Positions 1 to 9,848 of a DNA stretch of 64,000 nt are shown here, piece after piece. The DNA comes from Candidatus Hydrogenedens sp. (lineage in GTDB: Bacteria; Hydrogenedentota; Hydrogenedentia; Hydrogenedentales; CAITNO01). Made by a program: the position numbers and the translations under genes. The stretch covers positions 32,821-96,820 of the forward strand of contig JAAYJV010000135.1 in assembly GCA_012522755.1 (NCBI GenBank), given 5' to 3'. The notes beneath the pieces were generated by a model that was given only the letters and a program-made list of their open reading frames with translations, was not told where the DNA came from and made no database searches. The first letter of the stretch is position 1. Each line of letters starts with the position of its first letter.

Positions 1-2
1 GA

Positions 3-230
3 CATCGTGTCCATGCGGTTCACGCCAAAGATTTCCGGGCTTCCGCAGGCAATTTCGATGGCTTTGTCATGCTCATGGAAGGGGATGTCAACTGGCCCTC
101 AGTCACCGCCACGCTGAAAGAAATCGGCTTTGATGGTGCGTTGACTGCTGAGTATGGCCCCTATACCCACAGTGTGGAGACCATGCTGCGTCATGTCCAT
201 ATTGCTTTGGAGGCCATAATCGCGCTGTAA
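3..230 (+). CDS. C-terminal fragment of a sugar phosphate isomerase/epimerase (TIM-barrel, AP-endonuclease-2-like), truncated by window edge
   Basis: Open frame 3 from the window edge reads HRVHAVHAKDFRASAGNFDGFVMLMEGDVNWPSVTATLKEIGFDGALTAEYGPY...AL*; HAKD and 'GDVNWPSV...L..IGFDG.LT.EY' are typical of the family; followed by a Gfo/Idh/MocA pair. Confidence 0.75.
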   Translation, partial: HRVHAVHAKDFRASAGNFDGFVMLMEGDVNWPSVTATLKEIGFDGALTAEYGPYTHSVETMLRHVHIALEAIIAL

Positions 231-296
231 CAGTGTTTGTTGATCACGTGATGGAACAATCATTCCGTGGAACCCCTAACTGAAGGAGTACATTTT

Positions 297-1271
297 ATGA
301 ACGTGGCAATTCTGGGCTGTGGCGGCATGGGACGGCTCCATGCGCAAATGGCCACAAACTGCGGACTTCGCATTTCTTATTGCGCCGATGCAATTCGAAA
401 AGCGGCCAAAGGGCTGGCAGACGATTTCAATGCCAAGGCTGTGACCGATCCTCTTAAAGCGATCCAGGCTGAGGATACGGATATAGTGGTCATTACCACC
501 CCCACGCCCACCCATGAACCGCTGGTCACCGCTGCAGCCGAAGCGGGCAAACATGTATTTTGTGAGAAGCCTTTCTGTCGCACTTCTGAAGACTGCAAAA
601 AAGCCATCGCTTCCGCTGAGAAAGCAGGGGTCACCCTTTTCGTGGGTCATGTGGTCCGTTATTTTCAGGAATTCGAACTGATGCGCGAAGGCATCCAAAA
701 AGGCAGTATCGGAAAAGTCGGATGGCTGAAATTATTCCGAGGCGGTATCTTTCCCGGCGTCAAAGGCAGCTGGTTCAGAGATTATGAACAAAGCGGCGGC
801 GTCACCTTCGACTGCATGATTCATGACTTGGACTGGATACGCTACGTTTTTGGTGAGCCCGAACGTATTTTCTGCCAGGCAATCATGCGCAGCGAGCCCA
901 CCTCACTGGATTATTCTCAGGTGACCATGCGCATGAAAAGCGGTATCATTGCCACGGTTATCAATACCTGGGCGGCCCCCTCAGGCTTCAAGGTGAAAGC
1001 GGAGATCTGCGGCAGCAAAGGCATGATCCAGTTTGACAGTACGGAAAGCCCCCTGGGTGCTGAGCCTCGCCAGACCGGCTCAGGGCCGACCATGTTCGTG
1101 CCCATGAGTCCCGTGGCCATCAGCCCCTATCAGTTGGAATGGCAGGATTTTATTGCGACCATCGGCGGCAATCATACACCGCGTGTCACGCCACAGGATG
1201 GACTTCGTGCTGTGGAAATGGCTGAAGCGGCATTGAAATCCAGTTCCACGAAACAAGCGGTTAAATTGTAG
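297..1271 (+). CDS. Gfo/Idh/MocA family NAD(P)-dependent oxidoreductase
   Basis: N-terminal Rossmann MNVAILGCGGMGRLHA, EKPFCRT motif; RBS aaggag before ATG at 297 (track start 267 is upstream in frame). Confidence 0.9.
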   Translation: MNVAILGCGGMGRLHAQMATNCGLRISYCADAIRKAAKGLADDFNAKAVTDPLKAIQAEDTDIVVITTPTPTHEPLVTAAAEAGKHVFCEKPFCRTSEDCKKAIASAEKAGVTLFVGHVVRYFQEFELMREGIQKGSIGKVGWLKLFRGGIFPGVKGSWFRDYEQSGGVTFDCMIHDLDWIRYVFGEPERIFCQAIMRSEPTSLDYSQVTMRMKSGIIATVINTWAAPSGFKVKAEICGSKGMIQFDSTESPLGAEPRQTGSGPTMFVPMSPVAISPYQLEWQDFIATIGGNHTPRVTPQDGLRAVEMAEAALKSSSTKQAVKL

Positions 1272-1284
1272 GAAAGGCTCTATC

Positions 1285-2268
1285 ATGGTAAAAATCGGTA
1301 TTATGAGTTTTGCACATATCCATGCGAACAGCTATGCGGCCTGTCTGAATGCACTTCCCGGCGTGAGCCTCGCAGCCATCTGGGATGACAATATGGCTCG
1401 TGGTCGTAAAGCGGCTAAAGAATACAAGACTAAATTTGTCAAGGATCTGACTGATTTTCTGGCTTCTGATATTGATGGAGTCATCATCACCTCTGAAAAC
1501 AGCAAACACCGTGAAATGGTGGAAGCGGCCGCAAAAGCCCGGAAATGGATTCTTTGCGAAAAGCCTCTGGCTCCCACAATGAAAGACGCCAAGTCCATTG
1601 TTGACACCTGCAGGAAAGCGGGCGTGGGTCTGGGAACAGCCTTCCCCTGCCGTTTCTCCACCCCTCTGGTGGAAGCCAAAGCCATGTTGAACTCCGGTCA
1701 GTATGGCGAAGTATATGCCGTCTCCTGCACCAATCACGGACAGTACCCGGGCGGCTGGTTTGCTGATACAGCACTGAGCGGCGGCGGAGCAACCATGGAT
1801 CACACCGTACACGTTGTGGACCTGCTGCGCTGGATGCTGGGCAAGGAATTCACTTCCGTCTATTGTGAACTCGGCAATCAGCTTCATGGCAAGTCCTTGA
1901 AAACTGACGACCTCGGCAGCCTCCATCTTGAAATGGACGGGGGCATACAGGTTTCCCATCTTGCCAGTTGGAGCCGCCCGAAGAGTTTCCCCACCTGGGG
2001 CGATGTGACCATGGAATTCGTCTGTGAAGGCGGGCTCATCACCGTGGATGCCTTCAATCAGAAGCTCACAGTCTTCGATGATGGCAATGAGGAAGTCCGC
2101 TGGGAAAACTGGGGAGACAATGCGGATCTGGCACTCATCAAGGATTTTGTTGATGCGGTCCAATCCAAATGCGATCCGGCCAGCACGGGAATGGATGGTT
2201 TCTGTGCAACGGCTGTCACGGAAGCAGCCTACAAATCAGCAAAAACAGGAAAGACCGTTAAAATCTGA
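1285..2268 (+). CDS. Gfo/Idh/MocA family oxidoreductase
   Basis: MVKIGIMSFAHIHANSYAACL..., ILCEKPLAPT motif; adjacent to the preceding paralog. Confidence 0.9.
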   Translation: MVKIGIMSFAHIHANSYAACLNALPGVSLAAIWDDNMARGRKAAKEYKTKFVKDLTDFLASDIDGVIITSENSKHREMVEAAAKARKWILCEKPLAPTMKDAKSIVDTCRKAGVGLGTAFPCRFSTPLVEAKAMLNSGQYGEVYAVSCTNHGQYPGGWFADTALSGGGATMDHTVHVVDLLRWMLGKEFTSVYCELGNQLHGKSLKTDDLGSLHLEMDGGIQVSHLASWSRPKSFPTWGDVTMEFVCEGGLITVDAFNQKLTVFDDGNEEVRWENWGDNADLALIKDFVDAVQSKCDPASTGMDGFCATAVTEAAYKSAKTGKTVKI

Positions 2269-2298
2269 ATTTGACTGATCTTCCTTCTTCTTAAAACG

Positions 2299-2345
2299 AA
2301 GGGGACTGATGAAAGCGCCAGGCTGACATCAGTCCCCTTTTTTTA
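2299..2345 (+). terminator. Rho-independent terminator after the oxidoreductase pair
   Basis: aaggggactgatg ... catcagtcccctt followed by a T run; 13-bp stem. Confidence 0.85.
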
Positions 2346-2361
2346 TGGGTACTATCCTGCT

Positions 2362-3867
2362 TTAAAAAGAGACGCGAACGCCTCCGTAAATATTGGTGTT
2401 GTCCTGGAACTGGCCGAAGAAACTGTAATTGTGCCTTCCCAGGAAAATATTTCCGCCAAAGTCCACGGTCCAGTTGTCGTTGATCTTATAGGTGATATTG
2501 GGACGCAGATAGCCATCGGCGTCTGAGGGACTGCCATAGGCGAAGAGGGAAAGAATCAGATTCTGCTGCATCAGCTGTTTGGTAAGGCGCAAGGTGAAGA
2601 GATGGCGGTCCTGATCACGGGCATGCATGAAGAAAGGCAGCGTTCTCTTATAGGCGCGATAACGCATCATGTGTTCCAGATAATACTGGACACTGGCTGT
2701 AAATTCATGGCCAATTTCCCGTTCATAACCTATGAGCAAACGGAATTCACTGTTGTTCACAAAAGGATTGGAACCGGAGCGATCCTGATAGGAATCATAA
2801 TAGCCAATCTCAATATTGGCGATTCCTTTGCCCAGAGCCCCGCGGAGACTTGCCCCATAGGCACGGAGCTTGGGGAATACAGCCCGTGACGGAATCAGCT
2901 GCATGCCTCCGGGACTCTTCCAATAGCCTGAGTAGCCATAGAAAGCCAGTTGCGTACTGCCGATGTTTCTATAAAGCCGGAGGGCCACCTCGTCATTGTC
3001 AAACCAGTCTTTCGGCTCCTGCGTCTGGAGGCGCTGGCTTCGGCCCACAGTGCGGCCGTGCATGGGACTGAAATAACTGAAGCGTTTCCCGGTAATATAG
3101 CGGTCCGGGTTGAAACGGGGAGCATAGGCCACTTCAACATTCATCACATCATTGAACCATCCCACACGGAGGGCATTGGAAGGCGCTTTGAGGTATTCCA
3201 CATCGCGGCCACTGAAATAGGAACGCCAGTCCTTGGGGAAAAGATCATTGATGAACAACATGTCTCCTGTCCCCCAGGTGAGCACTTGTCGGCCGATACG
3301 GAAGTCCAGAGAATCCACCGGTGTCCAGGTGAGCCTCAATTGCCGGATATCAATGCGGGCACGCTCCTCCACGGCATCGAAAACACTGTCGCCGGTGAAC
3401 TCGATGAATACCCGGTCCCAGCCTTTGTCGGTTTTCAATTGAAGGCGCATTTCACCCAGAGTGGCATCTTTGGACTGAGCACGATCGGAAGTGATTCGGC
3501 TGCCGCCCCGCACATCCCAGAATCCGTGGAAGTCCAGAGGCGACTCTTTTTTCTCTGTCTTGAGAGTGTCTTTTTCTTCTTCAGGAACAGACAATCCCTC
3601 GAGACCTGCTGGCAAGGCCGGTTCCAAACCGGCTGGCAAGGAAGGTTCAGCCTTCTCCTGATCTGCGGCTTCCAGTCCTGCAGGTAAAGCAGGTTCCAGT
3701 CCAGCGGGCAAAGACGGCTCCAGACCCGCCGGCAAGGCTGGCTCCGTCTTCTCCTGAGACACTGCTTCGAGGCCCGGCGGCAAAGCAGGTTCAGAAGCCT
3801 GAAGTGCGGGCATCACGAGAAAGATCAGGATACAGAGCCATCCACAAAGAGTATTTCCGACACGCAT
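2362..3867 (-). CDS. Outer-membrane beta-barrel protein (DUF1302-like) with N-terminal EP(A/S)LPxGLE tandem repeats
   Basis: Signal peptide, repeats, then LDFHGFWDVRGGSR... and C-terminal aromatic residue (VSF*); partner of RND/LolA-like genes; start set at internal Met with AAGGGAT RBS. Confidence 0.7.
   Translation of the reverse strand: MRVGNTLCGWLCILIFLVMPALQASEPALPPGLEAVSQEKTEPALPAGLEPSLPAGLEPALPAGLEAADQEKAEPSLPAGLEPALPAGLEGLSVPEEEKDTLKTEKKESPLDFHGFWDVRGGSRITSDRAQSKDATLGEMRLQLKTDKGWDRVFIEFTGDSVFDAVEERARIDIRQLRLTWTPVDSLDFRIGRQVLTWGTGDMLFINDLFPKDWRSYFSGRDVEYLKAPSNALRVGWFNDVMNVEVAYAPRFNPDRYITGKRFSYFSPMHGRTVGRSQRLQTQEPKDWFDNDEVALRLYRNIGSTQLAFYGYSGYWKSPGGMQLIPSRAVFPKLRAYGASLRGALGKGIANIEIGYYDSYQDRSGSNPFVNNSEFRLLIGYEREIGHEFTASVQYYLEHMMRYRAYKRTLPFFMHARDQDRHLFTLRLTKQLMQQNLILSLFAYGSPSDADGYLRPNITYKINDNWTVDFGGNIFLGRHNYSFFGQFQDNTNIYGGVRVSF
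3598..3792 (-). repeat. Six-copy EP(A/S)LPxGLE peptide-coding tandem repeat
   Basis: EPALPPGLE, EPALPAGLE, EPSLPAGLE, EPALPAGLE, EPSLPAGLE, EPALPAGLE within residues 35-99 of the ORF. Confidence 0.9.
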
Positions 3868-3918
3868 GCAAATCCCTTTCAAAACAGCCGGCAAAAGAAG
3901 CCGTCGCCCTGTACCCTG

Positions 3919-4716
3919 TTATTTAAGATATTGACGGGGTGCACGGCGCATAAAACGTTCCGTAAAAATATTTTCCGCCAGGCCCACATTGTAGTCAACA
4001 CTGAGATATTCAATAGTTGTCTCACTGCCTGCATTGACATCTTTCATCAGATTTTTTGTAACTGTGGGAAAACCATCGATGGTATCCACTTCCAGGGCTT
4101 CGCCTGTCCGGTAAATGGTACCATTTTTTTCGTATTCCATTTTAACAGGAATAAAGGTTGTTTTATGAATATATACTGTATAGGAATCAAATTCCACGGA
4201 AGAAGGGTTTTTCGGTGTGTTTTTGATCACGTAGAAATTGTCCGTTGTTTCAACAAGCTCATGATGGTCTTCTTCAATGCTTCGGCCGGATACGTCTTCA
4301 TAGAAGAAAGTGGAGCCCACAAAGCTGGTTCGTTTGTCTGTAGCCGCAATTTGCCGAACAGCGTCCAGAGCGGGAAGATACAACCATCTGTCGTCATCTT
4401 TTCCCACATGCTTCCACACCATAAAGACCATTTCGCGCACATCAGCGGGGCTGTTGAAATAGACATAGAACTGCTGTTCTTCATTCTTGTCATCGGCATT
4501 GCGCCGTAGAATCACGAATTCTCTTTCACGGACATTGCCTTGTTTGTCCTTGATACTCATCTTGACTTTAGCGCGTCCATCAGCACCCTGATAATAGGCC
4601 GCTTCATTGGCTTTTTTAACGATTTCTTCCACTGAGAGTGTTTCCTCAGCCTGGCTTGCAATACTCAGAACCAGAAACAAACTCATCGCAATCAGCACAT
4701 GTACACTTTTCATCAT
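3919..4716 (-). CDS. Outer membrane lipoprotein-sorting (LolA/LolB-like) protein associated with RND exporter
   Basis: Signal peptide; 'GRAKVKMSIKDKQGNVREREFVILRR...RWLYLPALDAVRQIAATDKRTSFVGSTFFYEDVSGR' is characteristic of the family; 3' of MMPL/RND gene. Confidence 0.85.
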   Translation of the reverse strand: MMKSVHVLIAMSLFLVLSIASQAEETLSVEEIVKKANEAAYYQGADGRAKVKMSIKDKQGNVREREFVILRRNADDKNEEQQFYVYFNSPADVREMVFMVWKHVGKDDDRWLYLPALDAVRQIAATDKRTSFVGSTFFYEDVSGRSIEEDHHELVETTDNFYVIKNTPKNPSSVEFDSYTVYIHKTTFIPVKMEYEKNGTIYRTGEALEVDTIDGFPTVTKNLMKDVNAGSETTIEYLSVDYNVGLAENIFTERFMRRAPRQYLK

Positions 4717-4751
4717 GGTGGAATCTCCTTATGTTAAAACTTTTGTTTCTT

Positions 4752-7670
4752 TCAGGATTGCTGCTCTTCTTCCGTTTTACAGGATTCACGCCGGGACATG
4801 ACAAAGCAAATACTCCCGGAAACCAGAACCACCGCCAGGCTCACCAGCGACAGGCCTGTCCAGGTCATATTCACAAACTGTTCCACATTGATTGCCACGG
4901 TGGCTGTGGCGATTACAGCCGTGACAATACAGGTGCCGCAGCGACAGGTGATCTTGCAGATTTTGTCTTGCGGGAAAAGCAGTTTCTCAAGCACTTTGAT
5001 CATGGCGGGCACGAAGAACAAGGTTGCAAGCCCGGCACAGGCCAGAATTCCGGCCATGAAAAAACCCACTGTGTTATAAGGCACCAGCGGAGCAGCCAAC
5101 AAGGGGGTGAATCCTATGGCAACGGCAATAACATTTCTCGTAATGGCACGGACAGGTTCACCATAAACCAGAGGACAGGCCTCCTTCCAGTTTCCTTTCA
5201 GGTCGTGATATTCGCGACTGCGTGACAGGAAGTGAATGGCGAAGTCCACGGCAAGGCCGAGAGTCAGCGAAGAAAGTACGGCGACAGGCATATCATAGTC
5301 TTTGCCGATGAGGCCGACAACACCGTAAATGAGGGCTATGGTCACTGTCAGCGGGATCATGGAAATAAGACCCCAGAGCCCCGAACGGAAAAGAATGGTC
5401 ATCATCAACAGGACAATGAGAAAACTTCCGAGAAAAGCCATGAGCATGCCGCCCACCATCTTTTCCTGCCAGACCACGTTGATATAGGTCAGACCGAACC
5501 AGTCATGTTTGAGGCCCAGCGGCGGAGGATTGTTGGCTATAAACTCGTCCACAACCTCTGTCACACGTTTCATATCCTGGTTGTTACCGCTCTTCAACTG
5601 GATCCAGATACTGGTCTGCCTGTAGTCATGGGTCACAAAATGGCTGAGATCCTGAGGGCGGTGACTGCTCTCAAAGGTAATGAGACATTGAGCGACAGCC
5701 CGGGCATTGTCTGGAATTCTGTAGTAATCAGGATTCCCTTCCATCAACTCACGATATACCGTTTTCACAATGTCAGCGATAGTGTTGCACTTGCCGACAG
5801 TACCTGTATTGTACAGAACTTTCTGCAGCTCTTCTATATAGGCCAGTGCTTCAGGTTGCTTGAAAATGTCATCTCTCTGCTCTTCCAAGTCGAGGAACAG
5901 CAGCAGATCTTCCCAGGCATCGACCAGAATTTCGGCCTCTTCATCCTCTTCTTCCGCAGTCATGAACCTTTCCGTAGCGGCATCAAGACGGTCTTCCGTT
6001 TCTTCACGAAGCAGCTCACGCAATGCCTGAGCGTTTTGACTTTCCGCGCCTTTGTCGTTCAACAATTGTGCTACGGTCAGAAGTTCAGCCTGTTGTGATT
6101 CCTCAAGATCCATCTCAGCCACGGCCGCACGCATGCGCTTTTCCAGATCTTCGGCATAGCCGCTGACAGCCACTTCTTCCTCTCCCGGCTGAAGAGCGAG
6201 ATAGGCCATATAGGTTCCGCCGAAATGTTCGTTCAGGACACGATCAGCCACACGGATGGGATGGCTCGCTTTGAACCATCGCGTGGGGTTGTCATTGACC
6301 TGGATCTGAGAGATACCATAAACGGCAACGGCTCCGAGAAGAACGGCTCCCACTAGAACCAGACGGGCACGGTGGTAGGTGAACACACCGAGCCTGAGCA
6401 GAAAACGTCCCAGCCTGGTGGACGTATCCGGTCCGGCATTGGCATCTTCACTGGGCATGGTTCCGAAACGTTCCAGCGTTTTTTCCGGCAAGAGCATGAT
6501 ATAGGCCGGGATAAAGGTCATGGTGAAGAACCAGGCGATCATAATACCTATGGCCACGAAGATCCCGAAGATCTGTACGGGCGGAATGGGCGTTATAGCC
6601 AGAGAGGCGAATCCCGCTGCTGAGGTGAGCGAAGTATAGAGCATGGCTGAAAAAAGAGTATCCATGACATGCTCAATGGCAACACGCCTGTCTTTGAACT
6701 TCTGATATCTGTCAAAGAAGAAACTCAGAATATGGATGGAGTCCAGTATGGAGATGGGCATGATGAAAATGGGAATCATGGAGCTCATGATATGAATGGT
6801 ATTGCCCGTTACAATGAGCAATCCCATATTGATCATCACGACATAGACAGCCAGAATCATGGGCGCCAGAATCAGCACAAACTTTCTGAAGAAATAGAGC
6901 ATGAGCAGGAAGATGACAAGCATGGCCAGAGGGGCGGAAATAGCCATCTGTATGAACATTTCCACGCCGAAGGTGTCATTTGCAACGGGCAGCCCTGTTA
7001 TATGCCATTCTTCACTCCCCTCAAAGCCGGCAATTTTGCCTTGCAGTTTCGTAGAGATGCGATGGCTGAGATCTTTGGAAGTGATCGGCAGATACATGGC
7101 CAAAGCCTTGCCACTCTCAGAAACAAGTGTTCCCTGCAGAAAAGGAATCTTTGCGGCCCGTTCACGAACGGCAACGGCCTCTTCCTCCGTTTCCGGCGGA
7201 TCTTTCATAAGCCATTCAAACTTGACTTCTCCCGGTCCGCCCTGCTCAATATTGTCGACTGTGGAGGGGGCGATGATATCCATGGGTACCACGCCGGCAA
7301 GGGGGTCATCCAGTCCGATGGCCTCGCCGCGAAGGGTCTGAGCATATTCCGTGAGTTCATGAACATAAGCCAGGGTCTTCGTATTGAAGACCCCTTCGGG
7401 GTGACTGTCATTGACCACGCCGACGACAATGATCTCGTAGAGATCAAAAACCTCTTTCATTTTGTTATGATAAATGCGGACAGGCTCTGACTCGCTGAGC
7501 ATGTTTTCCGGATCGGTGTCCACCTTTACTGGGTACAGTGGCAAGGAGCCCGGGAAAAGGGTAGGCACAGCGACAGCAGTGATGAGAATAAGTGCACTGA
7601 GCACCATAATCCCGCTGATTGTCTTCGGATATTTGACTCCCAATCCAACAATTCGTTTACTGAAAGGCAT
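4752..7670 (-). CDS. RND superfamily (MMPL/HpnN-like) exporter
   Basis: 972 aa, two blocks of transmembrane helices with SILDSIHIL.FF.R and LTLGLAVDFAIHFLSR motifs and periplasmic loops. Confidence 0.9.
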   Translation of the reverse strand: MPFSKRIVGLGVKYPKTISGIMVLSALILITAVAVPTLFPGSLPLYPVKVDTDPENMLSESEPVRIYHNKMKEVFDLYEIIVVGVVNDSHPEGVFNTKTLAYVHELTEYAQTLRGEAIGLDDPLAGVVPMDIIAPSTVDNIEQGGPGEVKFEWLMKDPPETEEEAVAVRERAAKIPFLQGTLVSESGKALAMYLPITSKDLSHRISTKLQGKIAGFEGSEEWHITGLPVANDTFGVEMFIQMAISAPLAMLVIFLLMLYFFRKFVLILAPMILAVYVVMINMGLLIVTGNTIHIMSSMIPIFIMPISILDSIHILSFFFDRYQKFKDRRVAIEHVMDTLFSAMLYTSLTSAAGFASLAITPIPPVQIFGIFVAIGIMIAWFFTMTFIPAYIMLLPEKTLERFGTMPSEDANAGPDTSTRLGRFLLRLGVFTYHRARLVLVGAVLLGAVAVYGISQIQVNDNPTRWFKASHPIRVADRVLNEHFGGTYMAYLALQPGEEEVAVSGYAEDLEKRMRAAVAEMDLEESQQAELLTVAQLLNDKGAESQNAQALRELLREETEDRLDAATERFMTAEEEDEEAEILVDAWEDLLLFLDLEEQRDDIFKQPEALAYIEELQKVLYNTGTVGKCNTIADIVKTVYRELMEGNPDYYRIPDNARAVAQCLITFESSHRPQDLSHFVTHDYRQTSIWIQLKSGNNQDMKRVTEVVDEFIANNPPPLGLKHDWFGLTYINVVWQEKMVGGMLMAFLGSFLIVLLMMTILFRSGLWGLISMIPLTVTIALIYGVVGLIGKDYDMPVAVLSSLTLGLAVDFAIHFLSRSREYHDLKGNWKEACPLVYGEPVRAITRNVIAVAIGFTPLLAAPLVPYNTVGFFMAGILACAGLATLFFVPAMIKVLEKLLFPQDKICKITCRCGTCIVTAVIATATVAINVEQFVNMTWTGLSLVSLAVVLVSGSICFVMSRRESCKTEEEQQS

Positions 7671-7821
7671 AAAGCTTCCTCCTTACAGAAAAAGTATTCC
7701 ATGAGCAGCATACTGTTCCTGGAATACATGTCACACCACTATAACGCATTCTCCACGTTTAACAGTATAACACTTGTTTTTGTTCCGCACCAATGGGTAG
7801 GATATTTTATAATCGAAATTT

Positions 7822-8865
7822 TTGAAGGATTTTTTCATGAAATCAGCTGCAAAACTCATCTTTATCGTTGGGGCTCCGCGCTCCGGTACAACCATGCTGG
7901 AACGCATCCTGTCCGCCCATTCTCTGGTTCAGGGCGGTCCGGAGCCGCATCTGATCACGCCCCTTGCCCATACAGGTATCTGGGATAAGGTGGAAAAGGC
8001 TCCCTATGATCATATTCTCGCTGCGGAAGCCCAGAAACTCTTTGTGTCACAGATGTCCGGAGGCGAACAGAACTATTACGATGCTTGCCGGGCCTATTGC
8101 GATGTGCTCTACAGTCGTTTTCTGGAGGCGAAGGGCACAAAGATCTATTGTCTGGACAAGACACCTGCTTATGCGCTGGTTCTCCCCTTTCTCAGCCGGG
8201 TCTATCCCGATGCCTCTTATATTGTGCTGACCCGCCATCCTCTGGCTGTTTTTTCCTCCTTTGCCAATTCCTTTTTCGATGGCGACTATCAGGCGGCCCA
8301 CGATTATAATCCTGTAGTGGAACGCTATGTGCCTGCACTGGCCGCTTTTCTCAAAGAGGAGAGCACTCCCAAGCTTCATGTGCGCTACGAAGATCTTGTG
8401 AAAGATCCGGAACAATGGTTTGAGAAAATCTGTAATCACATCGGCATCCCTTATGAAGCGGAAGCGATCAATTATGGGGACCGTCAGGACAAAGATCAGG
8501 TGAAAGGTCTGGGCGACCCCATCGGTGTAGCCAAACATTCGAGACCCACCACGGCATCAGTGAAGAAATGGGCCGCGGAACTCCATGGCGATCCCTCCAA
8601 ACTGGCTCTGGCCCGAAAAATGATAACAGCTTTGAATCCCGATGATCTGGCTCTGTGCGGTTATCCCACGGATATGCTCTGGCAAGCACTGGAAAATATT
8701 GACGAAAGCAATTTCAAGGCTCCGAAAAAAAGCAAGTTGACCCGGTACAGGCTGCAACGGAAACTGATCATGTTTTTCAGGCGTCTGGCCCGGAAAAGTG
8801 CCGTGTTCCGCAATCTGTTGAAAAAGTTGCGTCTGGCTGCAGATGTATTTCTTCGTGATGAATAA
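7822..8865 (+). CDS. PAPS-dependent sulfotransferase family protein
   Basis: 5'-PSB loop GAPRSGTTMLERILSAH; YIVLTRHPLAVFSSFANSFF 3'-PB motif; YEDLVKDPEQWFEKIC. Confidence 0.9.
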   Translation: MKDFFMKSAAKLIFIVGAPRSGTTMLERILSAHSLVQGGPEPHLITPLAHTGIWDKVEKAPYDHILAAEAQKLFVSQMSGGEQNYYDACRAYCDVLYSRFLEAKGTKIYCLDKTPAYALVLPFLSRVYPDASYIVLTRHPLAVFSSFANSFFDGDYQAAHDYNPVVERYVPALAAFLKEESTPKLHVRYEDLVKDPEQWFEKICNHIGIPYEAEAINYGDRQDKDQVKGLGDPIGVAKHSRPTTASVKKWAAELHGDPSKLALARKMITALNPDDLALCGYPTDMLWQALENIDESNFKAPKKSKLTRYRLQRKLIMFFRRLARKSAVFRNLLKKLRLAADVFLRDE

Positions 8866-8927
8866 GTTCCCCTGAAACTATCGTAGACCGCCCTTTTCAG
8901 GCATTGAGTCACGTTGAGGATACAACC

Positions 8928-9848
8928 ATGAAAGACTATTTTTCCTTCTCATTTCTCCTTGTTCTTTTAACCATTTTTTTCTCCGTAACAGCCTTTGGAA
9001 CGGACAGCCCGGAGGGCTTGCAACGTTTTTTGCAACGTTACCCGGAAGCGGATCTGGATGGAGACGGCATTTTATCCCGGGAGGAAGCGCGGACATTCCG
9101 CATGAAACTCTGGCAGGAAAATAAGAGTGCCGGGGAAGAACTGAGCCCTCCTGTTGCAGCAAAGGAAAGACCTGTTGTCACACTGGGCAGTCCCAGCTAC
9201 AAAGATCTCGCCTATGGAGAAAAAGAATTTCAACGCTTTGACCTCTGGCTTCCCAAAGGGCACCCTCTCCCCAGCCCCACGCTCTTTTATCTCTCCGGCC
9301 GTAATACTGATGGCGATTTGCCAGCCCGGCTCTTCAGAGACTGTCTGCAGGAAGGCTGGGCTGTTTGCCTGGTATATGTGCAACCCGAAGAAAATGACGC
9401 TTCTGAAGAGCAGTGGCAAGACAGTCTGGCAGATCTGCGTACACTCCTGACTTTTTTCTCACAACAGGCTGTCGCTCATGGTATCCGTCCTGATTCCCTT
9501 TTCCTGTATGCCTCCGATGCCCTGGCATCTTATGCCTTATTAGGGAATCTGCTGGCGGCCAGTTTGGAAGAGTCCAGTATAAAGCTGCGGGGAACGGCGT
9601 TGTATCTTTCCGGAAGAGAAGCCCTTCCTGAATCTCTGAAATCTGTCATGATCTCTTTATCACAGGAACATGAGCTTCCGGGAAAGTGCGCTCTCTTTCA
9701 CAGAACGGATCTGGATCCGTCCTGGTTGGTATTTTCTGAAAATGTATCCGAAGGTCTCTGTTCTCTTCATCCCATTTCGGAGAATGAAACAGACCTGCAT
9801 ATATTGAAAACAATATTTCTTTTTTTTCATGACTCTTTGAAAGAATGA
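8928..9848 (+). CDS. Secreted EF-hand protein with alpha/beta-hydrolase-like domain (apparently non-canonical nucleophile elbow)
   Basis: Signal peptide; EF-hand DLDGDGILSREEA; 'YGEKEFQRFDLWLPKG....PTLFYLSGRN' resembles esterase N-termini; elbow position reads YASDALAS. Confidence 0.6.
   Translation: MKDYFSFSFLLVLLTIFFSVTAFGTDSPEGLQRFLQRYPEADLDGDGILSREEARTFRMKLWQENKSAGEELSPPVAAKERPVVTLGSPSYKDLAYGEKEFQRFDLWLPKGHPLPSPTLFYLSGRNTDGDLPARLFRDCLQEGWAVCLVYVQPEENDASEEQWQDSLADLRTLLTFFSQQAVAHGIRPDSLFLYASDALASYALLGNLLAASLEESSIKLRGTALYLSGREALPESLKSVMISLSQEHELPGKCALFHRTDLDPSWLVFSENVSEGLCSLHPISENETDLHILKTIFLFFHDSLKE

Noticed and set aside
237-256. tgttgatcacgtgatggaaca as a parS site
   Set aside because: Contains CACGTG and some symmetry, but flanks do not fit parS.
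1261-2163. 300-aa minus-strand ORF opposite the second oxidoreductase
   Set aside because: Overlaps a clear Gfo/Idh/MocA gene completely; translation has no recognisable motif.
5232-7490. Plus-strand ORFs 5232-6098, 6372-6623 and 6669-7490 opposite the RND gene
   Set aside because: Gly/His/Gln/Asp-rich antisense translations typical of shadow frames opposite transmembrane segments.
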